Shown piece by piece: positions 42,932 through 53,943 of a stretch of 64,000 nt of DNA. Location of the stretch: assembly GCF_024713945.1 (NCBI RefSeq), contig NC_134678.1, positions 1,984,001 to 2,048,000 on the forward strand, given 5' to 3'. A program made the position numbers and the translations under genes. Position 1 is the stretch's first letter. Every line of letters begins with the position of its first letter. The stretch comes from Dermatophagoides farinae. Its lineage: Eukaryota; Arthropoda; Arachnida; Sarcoptiformes; Pyroglyphidae. The notes beneath the pieces are model-generated. The model saw only the letters and a list, made by a program, of their open reading frames with translations, made no database searches and was not told the origin of the DNA.

Positions 42932-44723
42932 ATGAATTCGTTTTTGTACCAAGTAATAACATTATTGTTGGTTATTATAGAGACTATCAATGGTGATCGA
43001 GTAGAAATACTTGTTCCAAAAGGATCGATTGCTGGTGAAAAGTATTCGTTGAATGATGGCCATTCTGTGACTAGATTTCTTGGCATCCCATATGCAAAAC
43101 CACCGTTGGGAAAACTTCGTTATCGACGACCAGTTCTTATTGAAAAATGGAATCAAACTATTGAAGCATTACACTGGCCAAATAGTTGTTATCAGAAGCC
43201 AGAGTTTCTACATCGATATAATAATAAAAATTTTGTTGAAGATTGTTTATATCTGAATATTTGGTCACCGGATGTCAATGTCAATGAACAAAATCTGAAG
43301 CCAGTTTTGATATGGATACATGGTGGTGCTTTTACTAAAGGTGGAACAAGTGATAGTTTATTTGATTTAGAAAGATTAGCAGTAATGGCCGATGCGATTA
43401 TGGTCAGCATTAATTATCGTCTATCTGGTCTTGGATTTTTCTATTCCGATCAAGTTGATGAAATCAAAGGCAATCAAGGTCTTTGGGATCAAGTTATGGC
43501 ATTAAAATGGGTGAATGAGAATATACGTTATTTTGGTGGCAATGCAAATGCCATTACATTGATGGGCAATAGTGCTGGATCTTGGGCTGTCAGTTTACAT
43601 ATTCTTTCACCTGTTTCTAGAGATTTGTTCAATAACGCCATGATGTTGTCTGGAGCAGCAAATTATTATGCTGTGAGAAAAGCTGAAGATATAGTTCCAA
43701 AAACTTTAAATGTAATCCGTTCGATTGGTTGCGCCACCGAAGACGATACTGTTATCAATGAATCGATTGTAGAATGTATGGAACAAGCAGATGTTGAAAA
43801 AGTTGAAAACCTATCAAGTAAGAAATTGATTTAATATTGAATTGAATAAAAAATTAGTCTTCTTACTTTTTTTTCCAAAGGTATAAGATCATTAGTTGTG
43901 ATAGATAATGAATTTCTTCCAGACAATCCAATCAGTATGATTAAATCGGGAAATCATAAAAAAAATTTCAATCTTTTAGTCAGTACGGTCGAAGATGAAG
44001 GTTCATTCATATTTGCACGAACAAACGACAGTTTTGGAAAAGAAGAATTGTCATTGAATGATGCAAAATCAATTTTGATCAAAAATATTGAATTCGTCAA
44101 TCAAGATGATAAATCATACGATACGGACGCAATGTTGAAAACCTATTTTGGACGATTCAATGAATTTTATGATGATACAGATTTATTTAAAAAACAAGTC
44201 GGTATTGCTTTTGGTGATCTGATTATCGCATGTCCAACATTGAATTTTGCTAAACAATTGTACAAATCGGATCCATCCACAATAAATGTTTATCAATGGT
44301 TTTATAAAGCTAAATTAGGTCGGGTAAAAGATTTATGTTCCAAATGGGGTGGTACATGTCATACTGATGAATTATATCCGATGTTCGGAAAACCATTTGA
44401 ACAACGACAATATTTTCATAATCGAGAACGTGAAATTTCTGCAGAAATTATAGATTTTATCAAATCTTTCATAAGAACAGGGTAAGAAATTTTAATTGAT
44501 AGTGAAAATTAATTATCCATGAATGTATGAATACAGGAAACCGGGGCAATCGCATATGGAATGGCAAAAATATTTTATGACAAATACAGGCATCAATGAT
44601 GATAACAAAATGGTCATTACACCATATTATGAAATTGCCAACAATTATCGGACATATGAAAGTTTTAAATTTAATCTTAAACAGACCGAATGTGAAATTG
44701 TATGGAATGCATTGTACCAATGA
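42932..44723 (+). CDS. Secreted carboxylesterase (type-B, COesterase family)
   Basis: An alpha/beta-hydrolase that cleaves ester bonds of lipids or xenobiotics. Exons 42932-43817, 43881-44481, 44537-44723 give about 557 residues, the usual length. The start at 42932 gives a signal peptide (LYQVITLLLVIIETING); an in-frame ATG-less extension to 42869 is less likely. Motifs in order: FLGIPYAKPP; EDCLYLNIW; oxyanion-hole WIHGGAF; nucleophile elbow GNSAGS (Ser214); catalytic Glu335 in VEDEGSF; catalytic His456 in GTCHTDELYPMFG. The triad is therefore intact and the enzyme should be active. No GPI or transmembrane tail is seen, so it is probably secreted, unlike acetylcholinesterase. AATAAA at 44743-44748 is only 20 bp after the stop. 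The 3' end nearly meets that of the converging receptor gene. Substrate unknown. Confidence 0.92.
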
Positions 44724-44805
44724 TGATCAAATGATGTGCATGAATAAATTTTTTTTTTTTTTTTGAAATATTCTATTATATCAGATCATTATATGGAATT
44801 TATAT

Positions 44806-46133
44806 TCATACAAGTGAAGTCTGTATGAATATAATCATATATTGAAAAATGAATATGCAAATATGTCCAAGTGATCCAAGACACATTGGTAAAATTTCAT
44901 AGAAATAATAAGACTTAAAATGACGACGATAGACGGCAAGTTCATGTATTTTAAAAGCGTTTGATAATGAGATAGCTTTTGAATGTTTTTGATATTTTGA
45001 ATAATAATTATGTGATGTTTCGATCGATTTATCCAATAATTCATAATAAATGTCATCGAATCGATTAATAACATTCTGTGAGGTCCATGATAGAATACAA
45101 ATAAATATTGATCGTAAAATATTCATGAAGAAATGAAAAAAAAATATTTCATTGCCATGAAATTTTGTTTGGCCAAAGAAAAAGACAATATTATTCAGGT
45201 AAGAAAAAACGGTGTCGATTACGCTGCAGAACAATGTCATTGAACACATCCGATTGAATTCATATAGTGTTTTACCTAAGGCTTTTATATCGTTGATCAA
45301 TTCGAATGAATCATCTTTAGTTAGATTATTATCTAATTGATTGAAATAACATTAACAATAGTTAGTATCATCAGAATAGCTTACCATCAATTTCACTGAG
45401 CTTTCGTATCAATATGTCAAATGTTCTCTTGGATAGAGAAAACATTAAAAAATGAAGATCATAAAAGAATGCCATATAGGTATAGCCGAAATACATATGT
45501 GAAACAACTAATAGATGTAAAAAATTAATTTGATGAAATTGTTTGTAAATAAACCATACAATGAACGCAAACATTGACATATAGCCTAATAGACGAATTG
45601 ATATTGATTTCGATATTTTTATATGATGATCATATTTAAATAAAATTGGACTATTGAAACATTTCAAGATTTTTGTTCCATTGAAAATAAATAAAATAAT
45701 CAATACGAAATTGAATAGATTCTTAATCCGCCAAGACCAAACGAATGAAAATTTCAATAATGGCTGTGTTTTGATTGATTTGATGAATTGTGAATAGAAT
45801 TCGATAAACATTTGTCCATGTGAATACAAGACAAATGATGTGGTTATAATGAAATATGTACGCCATATTGCCGTTAAAATGAAAGAAAATGACAGAATCC
45901 AAGACTTTTTCGATTGTTCGTATCCATATAAGGAAATACCTAATAGACTTTGATCGATTTTTTAAACAAATAATTAATTTTTTATTATATTTTTTATATT
46001 TATAATACCTGTAAAAACGGAAAAATAAATCAATGTTTTCATTTTCATTTTCATTTAACATAACGTTGTCTTTTGATGGATCACAATTCTTATTGCGCCT
46101 CATTTTGACACAAGGTGGCATTATTGTCGTCAT
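44806..46133 (-). CDS. Gustatory-receptor-like seven-transmembrane protein
   Basis: Exons 46133-46009, 45947-45385, 45332-44806 fit by phase (2, then 1) to about 404 residues, typical of the arthropod 7tm_7 gustatory receptor family. The acceptor AAAG at 45948 restores frame; the nearer TATTAG does not. About seven hydrophobic segments are visible, for example RIKNLFNFVLIILFIFNG and GYMSMFAFIVWFIY, separated by Lys/His-rich loops. The last helix ends QYMIIFIQTSLV, a loose match to the family's C-terminal TYhhhhhQF signature. These receptors are ligand-gated cation channels of chemosensory neurons. Identification rests on length, topology and the C-terminal motif, since the family is very divergent; another insect-type chemoreceptor is possible. 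The start lies only 132 bp from the oppositely oriented 46266 gene. Confidence 0.7.
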
Positions 46134-46265
46134 GTTTTCCTATTTCCGAGTTTGAGCTTTGTCCAATTCGATTTTTTTTTGTTCTCAACGCAATTGTATT
46201 TCATCATCATCAATAGCTTATTGTGAATTGTGAATTGTTTTTTTTTTTTGATCAAACCAGAAAAA
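46134..46265. promoter_or_regulatory. 132-bp divergent intergenic promoter region
   Basis: The start codons at 46133 (-) and 46266 (+) are separated by only 132 bp, so both 5' UTRs and any promoter must fit here or overlap the genes. No TATA or initiator was clear. Confidence 0.4.
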
Positions 46266-48631
46266 ATGTCGTTTGAAATGCAAGGATATTTAAAAATTAT
46301 CCAAGATGAAGCAGAAAAACTTAGTAAATGATTAATTTTGTAGCAATTTGATAAATTAATTAATATGTTGTTAAATTAGGAGAAGTAAAAGGGGTTCCAC
46401 GTGGCAGATCAAATGGTGATCGAAATCGCAACACCAAAAGTAAGTTAAAGTCAACAAAATGATTATTTTTTCTATTGTTATTGTTATATTTTTCTAGACT
46501 ATTCGAATCGTAATGGGGATGATCGCTTTAAACGAAATGATTCAAGTAAGCATTGTTTTTAGCTTTTCAATATATTGAACTTATTTTGTATATTTAATGT
46601 CATTCAGAATATTCATATCGTGATGATGATTTTGCAAATAAATGGACTTCTAATTCAAGTGAGTTTTAATATGTTTGATTATAATCTCCATTTCAAACAT
46701 TAAATTCTGTTTTCAAAGGTGGTCAAGGCCGAAATGATTACTATAATCATTGTGATCGTAATAATGAAGATTCTGATTACAAATCAAGTAAATTCCTATA
46801 ATAAAGTATTAATCGATAATAAATGAAAATTATATTTCAGACAATCGTTATCGAGGCAATGATGATGATGATAACGACCGCCGAGGAAAGGCTAACCGTA
46901 TGTTTACTTGTTCAGTTTAAAATGAATCCATTTATATATTGATGTCCATCTAGCTTATGCCCTTCCACCATCTGATAGCCGTGACAATGACAAAATAGAT
47001 TCTGATCGTTACAGTGGCCGGGAAAACAGTGAGTTTTTTTTTAATTTTTTCAATGTAACTTGCAAATTTTGTATATCAACAGAATACTCGAGTCGTCAAA
47101 ATGAAGACTCGAATTGCAAATGGACTGGCAGATCAAGTAAGTTCGCCCATTAAAGGATTATTCATTAATCATGAATCATTTTAATTCAGACGAACGTAAT
47201 CAAGATTATACTGATGATTCTTACGGCCGTAGCGATCGAAGGGAAAAGTTCAATCGTAAGTTTCTTTATTCACTTTTTCATAAATTCATGTCAATTTATT
47301 TCCATCTAGCTTATGCCCTTCCACCATCTGATAGCCGTGACAATGACAAAAGAGATTCTGATCGTTACAGTGGCCGAGAAAACAGTGAGTTTTTTTTAAT
47401 TTTTTCAATGTAACTTGCAAATTTTGTATATCAACAGAATACTCGAGTCGTCAAAATGAAGACTCGAATTGCAAATGGACTGGCAGATCAAGTAAGTTCG
47501 CCCATTAAAGGATTATTCATTGATCATTAATCATGAATCATTTTAATTCAGACGTACGTAATCAAGATTATAATGATGATTCTTACGGCCGTAGCGACCG
47601 CAAGGAAAAGTTCAATCGTAAGTTTCTTGATTCACTTTTTCATAAATTCATTTCAATTTATTTCCATCTAGCTTATGCCCTTCCACCATCCGATGAAAGA
47701 GATAATGAGGATAAAGACACTCGAAATGACAACAGTAAATGATACGAATATATTGTGATGTGCTCTAATGTTTGGTTTTTTGAATATAGAATATTCGGGT
47801 CGTTTCAATGATGAGTCAAGTCTTGGCAAATCAAGTAAGTTATCATTAAACTCACAGATAAATCATTTAACAATGGAAATTTAGAGTACTCAAGCCCTTC
47901 TACTGGTTGTTATGAAAATCGGGATGATGACAGTCGTTATAATAGTCGCCGAGATAATGGTTAGTTTGTTATATCACGAATTTTTAATCTGTCTAAACTT
48001 ATTCTGATTTAAAGATGAATTTAAAAAAGACCAGAGAGAAGTAGGTCGTCAATCTATAGAATCTTCCAGAAATTCTTATGGTCGTGACAATGATGAACCA
48101 GCCCGTAACACTTGGAAAAGTTCACAAGTATCCTTAACAAAAGATTCTTTTCGTGATTTCGATCGTTTGCTTGTTGAATTCAAACCCCCAAGGAACTTGC
48201 GGTTGCAACACATAATCTTGGAAATCGAGAGCCGACAAATTTATGAGAAAATGGAAACTATTCTTAAAAGTTCATCGTCTAAGAAAATTGTTGTGATCAT
48301 TCAACGTACTCACGAATTTTCTGATTTAACTGGTAAAGTTTTGAGTGGTAAAGGATGTTCTGTTAAAAGTTTAAATGAACAAAATATGGATAATATCGAA
48401 CACAATGAAGTTCAAGCATTTTCCACAACGTTCGAATTTTTGGCTGATCATCCCAATGTTCAATTAGAATTGCCTGATGTTGTCATCAATTGTGACTTGG
48501 CTTTCAAACGGGTCAAGTTTTTAGAACGTTTTCTTGTTTCTAAAAGCACTGATAAAAAAGAGGTGGAAATTTATCACCTTGGCTTATCAAACTCCCCATT
48601 TGTTCACACATTGCGAGAAATTTTTGAATAG
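46266..48631 (+). CDS. Microexon gene: Arg/Asp-rich disordered region plus decayed DEAD-box RecA2-like domain
   Basis: Sixteen exons, all joined in phase 1: 46266-46323, 46380-46439, 46498-46545, 46608-46658, 46719-46787, 46841-46897, 46954-47028, 47083-47136, 47190-47255, 47310-47384, 47438-47491, 47552-47617, 47672-47734, 47790-47834, 47885-47959, 48015-48631; about 510 residues. Fourteen internal exons of 45-75 bp encode Arg/Asn/Asp/Ser/Tyr-rich motifs (RYSGREN, DDSYGRSDR, YALPPSD) like the disordered N-termini of Vasa/DDX3 helicases. The last exon, about residues 365-510, follows the order of a DEAD-box RecA2 domain: LQHIILEI, KIVVIIQRT (motif IV position), LADHPNVQLELPDVVINCDL (motif V position) and LERFLVSK where HRIGRTGR is expected. 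The RecA1 half and all catalytic signatures are absent. Poly(A) signal at 48684-48689. The frame is open throughout, so it is probably expressed; function unknown. Confidence 0.72.
46954..47734 (+). repeat. Tandem duplication of a three-exon cassette
   Basis: Exons 7-8-9 (46954-47309 with introns) recur as exons 10-11-12 (47310-47671), and a third copy begins with exon 13 (47672-47734). Unit length is 356-362 bp. Intron as well as exon sequences are nearly identical between the first two units, so the duplication is recent. In the third copy only the first exon is clearly recognisable and it has diverged after YALPPSD. Confidence 0.9.
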
Positions 48632-49148
48632 CTGAAACATTTAAAAATTAAACTAAACTTTCATTGTAACAATTTCGAATCGAAATAAAATATTTAGTAT
48701 ACACTGTTCATTAATTATCCGTTTGAATTGAATGAATATCTGATAACCACGGTTTGCGCCTATTGGGTTCTCAATTTTTTTTTTCGTAGATCATACAACT
48801 GTCTCTTGTGCATGCGTGATTATCTAACTCCCGAACGAACCACTACTTTATTCACGTTTCTGGAACAGAACCAGAACCGAAAAATCATTGCGAGCAGAAG
48901 CGTTGACAATGTTTTTTTTTGTCGTCGTTGTCAATTTTTACAATTTATCGGTGAAATTCTGTTTTTTAACGAACAGAACAAAAAAAATCAATTACTTATC
49001 CAAATGTAGTTATTATTTTTGTCTTGGTGGCATTTTCACTCAATTGATATTCATATTAATTAATCTGAATCAATAATCGATAAAACATATTTTGTCAATA
49101 TTTTTTTTTTTTGACATACGTCCAAAAAAACCCGGTTTAATCAACACA
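48632..49148. other. Spacer between microexon gene and TMEM181
   Basis: Contains the 3' UTR of the microexon gene (AATAAA at 48684) and the upstream region of TMEM181. The part 48730-48920 is less A+T rich than typical spacer and may be the TMEM181 promoter. No gene is recognised in it. Confidence 0.5.
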
Positions 49149-51074
49149 ATGAGTTTTTTATACAAAGCTCGTCTTCAAGTGAACGATATGTTTTCCCAAT
49201 TTAATCGTTTCATAGCACCAATGTATTATCATGATCGATGCGAAAGGTAAATTATAACCACTATAGTGTAGTCATTTAATTTGCAGACTTTCTAATTCTA
49301 TACATATACAAATTATTAATTTACAGAACGTTACAAATGTACGTCTATGTGATGCATAAACGTGAAGTATTGTTATCATTATCCGCCCTATTATCGGCTT
49401 ATATTCTTCTTCTTTTCATTGGATTGGCCGGTCCAAATGTCGATAAAATAAACTCGGTTATGGCCAAAGAAATGATAAGCGAATCAAATATTCAAGAAAA
49501 TTATACAGCCCAATTGTTATCATACGGTCCATTTGTGGTGATCACACCAGCCTTATCAACTTATTCACAGCAATTATCGCTCCATCTAACGTTTTCATTG
49601 AAAAATGAAGAATCATCTGAAGCATTTCATAAAGAATTTGATATTCTGATCGATTTGGATGGCATCAGTTCCAATAACAATAAAACACTACTTTGTAAGA
49701 TGATTTTTCTTTGAGCAAACGATTTTATTTTGACACTAATTTGTTTTTTTTAGCACGTGGTCGTTTAAAATCATCATTGTATTGTGGTGGTCGAAAATGT
49801 GAACCGATTAGAGTGATTCGATTGATCGAGATACAATTCCAACATTATAGAATAAACCTGACATTTAATCGGCTACAATCAGTCAACGAAAAATACACTA
49901 TTGATGATATTCTATTTGAATTTCGTTCGGTGAATATTTCTTTCACAAAATTGTCGATCTGGTTTCGATTCTTCTTCCTGATGGTAACATTCATGGTTAT
50001 GTGCTTCTATATGCATCATTTATATCGTTTTTCAATCATCGATTGGTCGCTTGAACAAAAATGGACCGCTGCTCAGTTATTGTTATTGATTCTGTCCAAC
50101 AATCCATTTTATCCGATACAATTCTTGTTGGGTTCTGAATTTCCTTATTTATTAGAAGTTTGGCTACATACTTCACTACAAACACTGATCATGTTTTTCT
50201 GGCTCTGTTTCTTCCATGGTATTCGACAAAATAATCGATCCTTATCTCGATTCTATGGCGGCAAATTGGTTATTATCGGCACCATATGGTTCACTGTCAT
50301 CTATACAATGTCCTGGTCATTACGTAATCAAATATCGAACCCAATATTAGATGAACTTTACGTTTTTAATCATTCAATATTTTTACAAGTAAGTTCATTT
50401 GAATAAATATATTCCAAATTAAACTAATTCCTAATGAATGATTTTGTACACAGCTGTTAAGCGTCTTTTTTCATATTGCATTCGTTCTATATTTTTTGTA
50501 TCTAATCATACTGGTAATGGCTGCATTCTCCGAATTACGATTGATGCCATATTTTGATGTACGACTAAAATTGCAAACATTTTTAATGCTTTTTGTAATC
50601 ACTATTTCAATGTTAACAATATTAATATCGACTACATCGAATCCATCAACAACAAATATGATTAGTTCTATACCGTTTCTTCGACTATTACCATTTACAC
50701 ATTTTTCATCATCATCAGCTACATTTTTATCAATATTCTCATTGGTCAACATTTATATTTGTTCTTGTGCATATTATTATAGGCCTTCATTGAATCAATC
50801 AAATGGTAAGAAATTGTTTATTGAATGAATGATGTATGCGCTAATATTTTTTTTTTTTGTATTGTTTGAAACAGAATGTCACATTGTCCGTGATAATCCA
50901 ACATTGTCAATGATAAACGATTCAGATGAAGAAGTACTTTATGGCAGTGATACTGAAGAATTATTAAGCATTCAAGCTAATAATCATCAACAGAATGATC
51001 ATTCAAATTGTAACAATTTAAATAATATCGTTCCCAATCTGATAGATACTAGAACGGATGAAGAAAGTGATTGA
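49149..51074 (+). CDS. TMEM181: TMEM181-like Wntless-fold membrane protein
   Basis: Exons 49149-49246, 49327-49694, 49754-50388, 50454-50805, 50875-51074 fit by phase to about 550 residues (human TMEM181 about 612 by recollection). The protein has an N-terminal cytoplasmic segment, a first helix (LLSALLSAYILLLFIGLAG), a lumenal domain of about 170 residues with N-glycosylation sequons (NYTA, NKTL, NLTF, NISF), then about seven to eight helices beginning WFRFFFLMVTFMVMCFY and a family-like block DWSLEQKWTAAQLLLLILSN followed by NPFYPIQFLL. The acidic C-terminal tail (DSDEEVLYGSDTEELLS) is cytoplasmic. The architecture is that of the GOLD-like lumenal domain plus Wntless-type helices shared by TMEM181 and WLS. 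Role uncertain; the human protein was reported as a receptor for a bacterial cytolethal toxin. AATAAA occurs just after the stop. Confidence 0.85.
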
Positions 51075-51177
51075 ACAAATAAATCAGTTCAAAACAAACG
51101 ACAAATCGTATACCGGTGATCATGAATTCTACTTCTGATACATTGATGATCTTTTTTTTTTATTTATTTGAATAGAT

Positions 51178-51300
51178 CAGTGATTCCCAACCGGTGGTTC
51201 GCGAACCCCTGGGGGTTCGTGGGATATGCAAAAGGGTAACTTTGTATGTACTCGAATTTTTGAAAGGGGTTCGCGAAGAAAAAATGGTTGGGAATCACTG
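51178..51300. mobile_element. 123-bp hAT-superfamily MITE
   Basis: A short non-autonomous DNA transposon. The ends are perfect 15-bp terminal inverted repeats, CAGTGATTCCCAACC at 51178-51192 and its reverse complement at 51286-51300. The 8-bp target-site duplication GAATAGAT is exact at 51170-51177 and 51301-51308. CAGTG-type ends with 8-bp duplications are the hallmark of hAT elements. The interior has further inverted arms (GGTTCGCGAACCCC near the left, GGGGTTCGCGAA near the right) and no coding capacity. The perfect ends and duplication suggest a fairly recent insertion, about 100 bp after the TMEM181 stop, probably in or near its 3' UTR. Confidence 0.95.
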
Positions 51301-51308
51301 GAATAGAT

Positions 51309-53943
51309 GATTTGTACATGTTTTTTTGTTAAACACATTGGTACAAATCATTTGATTGATCTTGAATCAATATTTCGAATTTTTTTTTTTTTAAATAAAA
51401 TTCAAAAATTATTGTTACAACAATCAAGACACCAATTCTTATTATCGATTATTGTCATTTTCTTTCTTTGTTTTTTTTTTTTTTTAATTAGTAAAGCAAG
51501 TAATTTCACATATATAGATTATATAATTTATATATAAAAAAAGAGGAAATTTTTTTTTTAATCTTATAAAATCGGTGGTTCAATATTTTGATGGTTTGTT
51601 TGGGAAAAATTTTTATGTATGTATGTGTGGGTGTGTGTGTGGGAGATTTATTTAGCTAGCCGATTTCTTTTATTTGGATTTTATTGTCGTCGTCGTGTGA
51701 TGATGATGAATGTCATAAATATTTTTTTCTCACTGTATTTTGTATAATTATTTTGAAAATTGTATTTCATGTAAATTTTAACACATTCAATTCATTTATG
51801 GTCTTCTATTCGAATAGGAAAACAAACTTGAAGAAAAAAAATGTTGTCGGTGTATGTATGGTATGTATGTATGAATAAAATCAAAGAGCAACAACAACAA
51901 CAACAACAACAAAAAAATGATTGAATCATTTAGATCCATTAAATTGTATATATGGATTTTTTTCTTTTCCATTTTGAAATGATGGTTGAAAATTTACTTT
52001 GTGATTGATGATGATGAATGGACCGCAATTTTTTTCTCTATTTTTTTTTGTTTCACATCAAAAGAATATAATTACAAAAAAAAAATCTTTTGACATTGTC
52101 TGGGCGGACAATCTGGTAATTGGGTATGTTGGTGTTATATGGGTGGCGATGTTGGTGGTGATGATGATGATGATGATGATGGTGGTGAAAAAAGTATTCA
52201 GACGACAAAAATACATAGCCAACCAACGAAAAAAAAAATGATGATGATTATGTTGATGATAATCAAACATGACATTTTATCGAGAGAGAGAGAAAAAAAA
52301 ATCAGAATTTCTGTTGTTTACAACAATTTGTTTGTCAATTGGTTTTTCTCTTTCTAACAACAATATGTAGTGGTTACAATTTCTAATTTTTTGTTTTCAC
52401 AAATAAAAATTCTTTTTCATCCACACACACACTAAACCATTTTATCAACAACATTTTAGATAATAATAATAATGATGAATTCTATGACCAAAAAGAAAAC
52501 AAACAAACAAACAATAATAACAATAAACAAACTTGGTTGATAACTTATTCTTCTTTTCATTGATGATATATGATGGTGTATGTAACATATTTTTGGCATA
52601 AAATTTATAGCAACCTATTCAACAGATCAATAAATTTAAGAATTTTTTTTTCTTTTTTTTTTGTTCGTATGATAACTATGTTGATTTGTTGTTTTTGTCA
52701 TTGCACTGTGTATTTGCATGCAGGTGTGTGTGTGTGTGTGTTATGTGTGTGTTTTGGGTCACTTTCCTGTCAATGTGTTGTATATATTTGATTGAGATTA
52801 ATAAACAACTTTTGTATATATAAAAAAAAATTACATACAAAAAAAAAAGAAAAAGAAAATCAAAAAATCAAATTAGTTTGTGTCTGCATGTGTATGTTTG
52901 GTGTATATATACCGACGGCGAAGAAATATATTATGATTTGTTCACATCATTGTAATTGGTAAGATGTGTTGCAAATCAATGATAATAATAATGATGATGA
53001 TGGTCCATGAGTTTAATTTGTTCATAAAGTTTGATTGCTATATCAGAGAATAATATATATAAATAGCGATTGATTTGATAAGAATTTCTTTTCCTCATTT
53101 TTTTCTTAAAGTAGAATCAAATAGAATCGAATCGAGAACAAAAAAAAAAGACTATCCAAAGATTCCGATTTTTTCAAAATGTAAATAAATGTGAATGGGG
53201 CTTGTAAATGTGTTTGATATTCATCATGGTAATGTATGTATGGCGAAAAAAAATATCTCATTTCTTATTGACTATTCTGGACGTTAGATATTCGTTTTTA
53301 TTCCACTACCACTCAATCCAATTCAAATGAATGAATACGAAAAAGAAAAAAAATATAACGAAAACTTTGCTGTTATCCTTGTGTTCCAAAGAATTTTTCA
53401 TTTCCTCGTACGTGTGTGTGTGTTCGTATTTTTTTCCGAATTTCATTTAGTTTCAAATTTTTTTTTTATTTGTTCCTCAAAATCTAATTGATTTCGATCG
53501 GTTGAATTGGAAAAAAATCCTAATTTGTGTCTGTGTGTGTGTGTGTGTGGGCGATAAAACAAGAACAACATCATTAACAATAACTTAAATAAGAAACGGA
53601 AATGAATAAAAGTAAAATTAACAACAACAGAAGATGAAAAAAAATGATGAGAAACATAAATGTATCACATTACGTTACTATTTTTTTTTGTATAATAGAA
53701 AAAGCAGAATTAGACTAGATACTGTTGTTGGTTTTGATTGGCTTTTTGGAACGGTTGACCAAATAAAAAGAATAATTTGTTTTCGTTGTTGTTTTTTGTT
53801 TTTTTTTTTTTTTGGTGGGCAGATTTTTTTTCCTATATTACAAGTGATCTATAATGGAGTGTGTGTGTGTGTGTAGTATTGGAATATTCGTGCTTATTGT
53901 AATACTGTATTTTATATATTGTAAAGAATCATGATAATAATGA
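51309..53943. other. Intergenic DNA / 3' UTR region between TMEM181 and Rdl
   Basis: No gene seen in about 2.6 kb. Contains (AAC)n near 51890-51912, (GAT)n near 52158-52180, (GT)n near 52725-52741 and 53531-53549, and (GT)n at 53859-53873 just after the Rdl-like stop on its downstream side. Much may be Rdl 3' UTR. Confidence 0.5.

Noticed and set aside
48728-49009. 93-codon frame containing RDYLTPERTTTLFTFLEQNQ before TMEM181
   Set aside because: The fragment looks mildly protein-like but has no splice partners, no homology that I recognise, and ends in poly-Lys/Asn sequence; more likely promoter DNA.
51178-51300. tRNA- or SINE-like element because of the GGTTCGCGAACC segment
   Set aside because: No A/B box arrangement or poly(A) tail; the exact terminal inverted repeats and 8-bp duplication show a hAT-type MITE.
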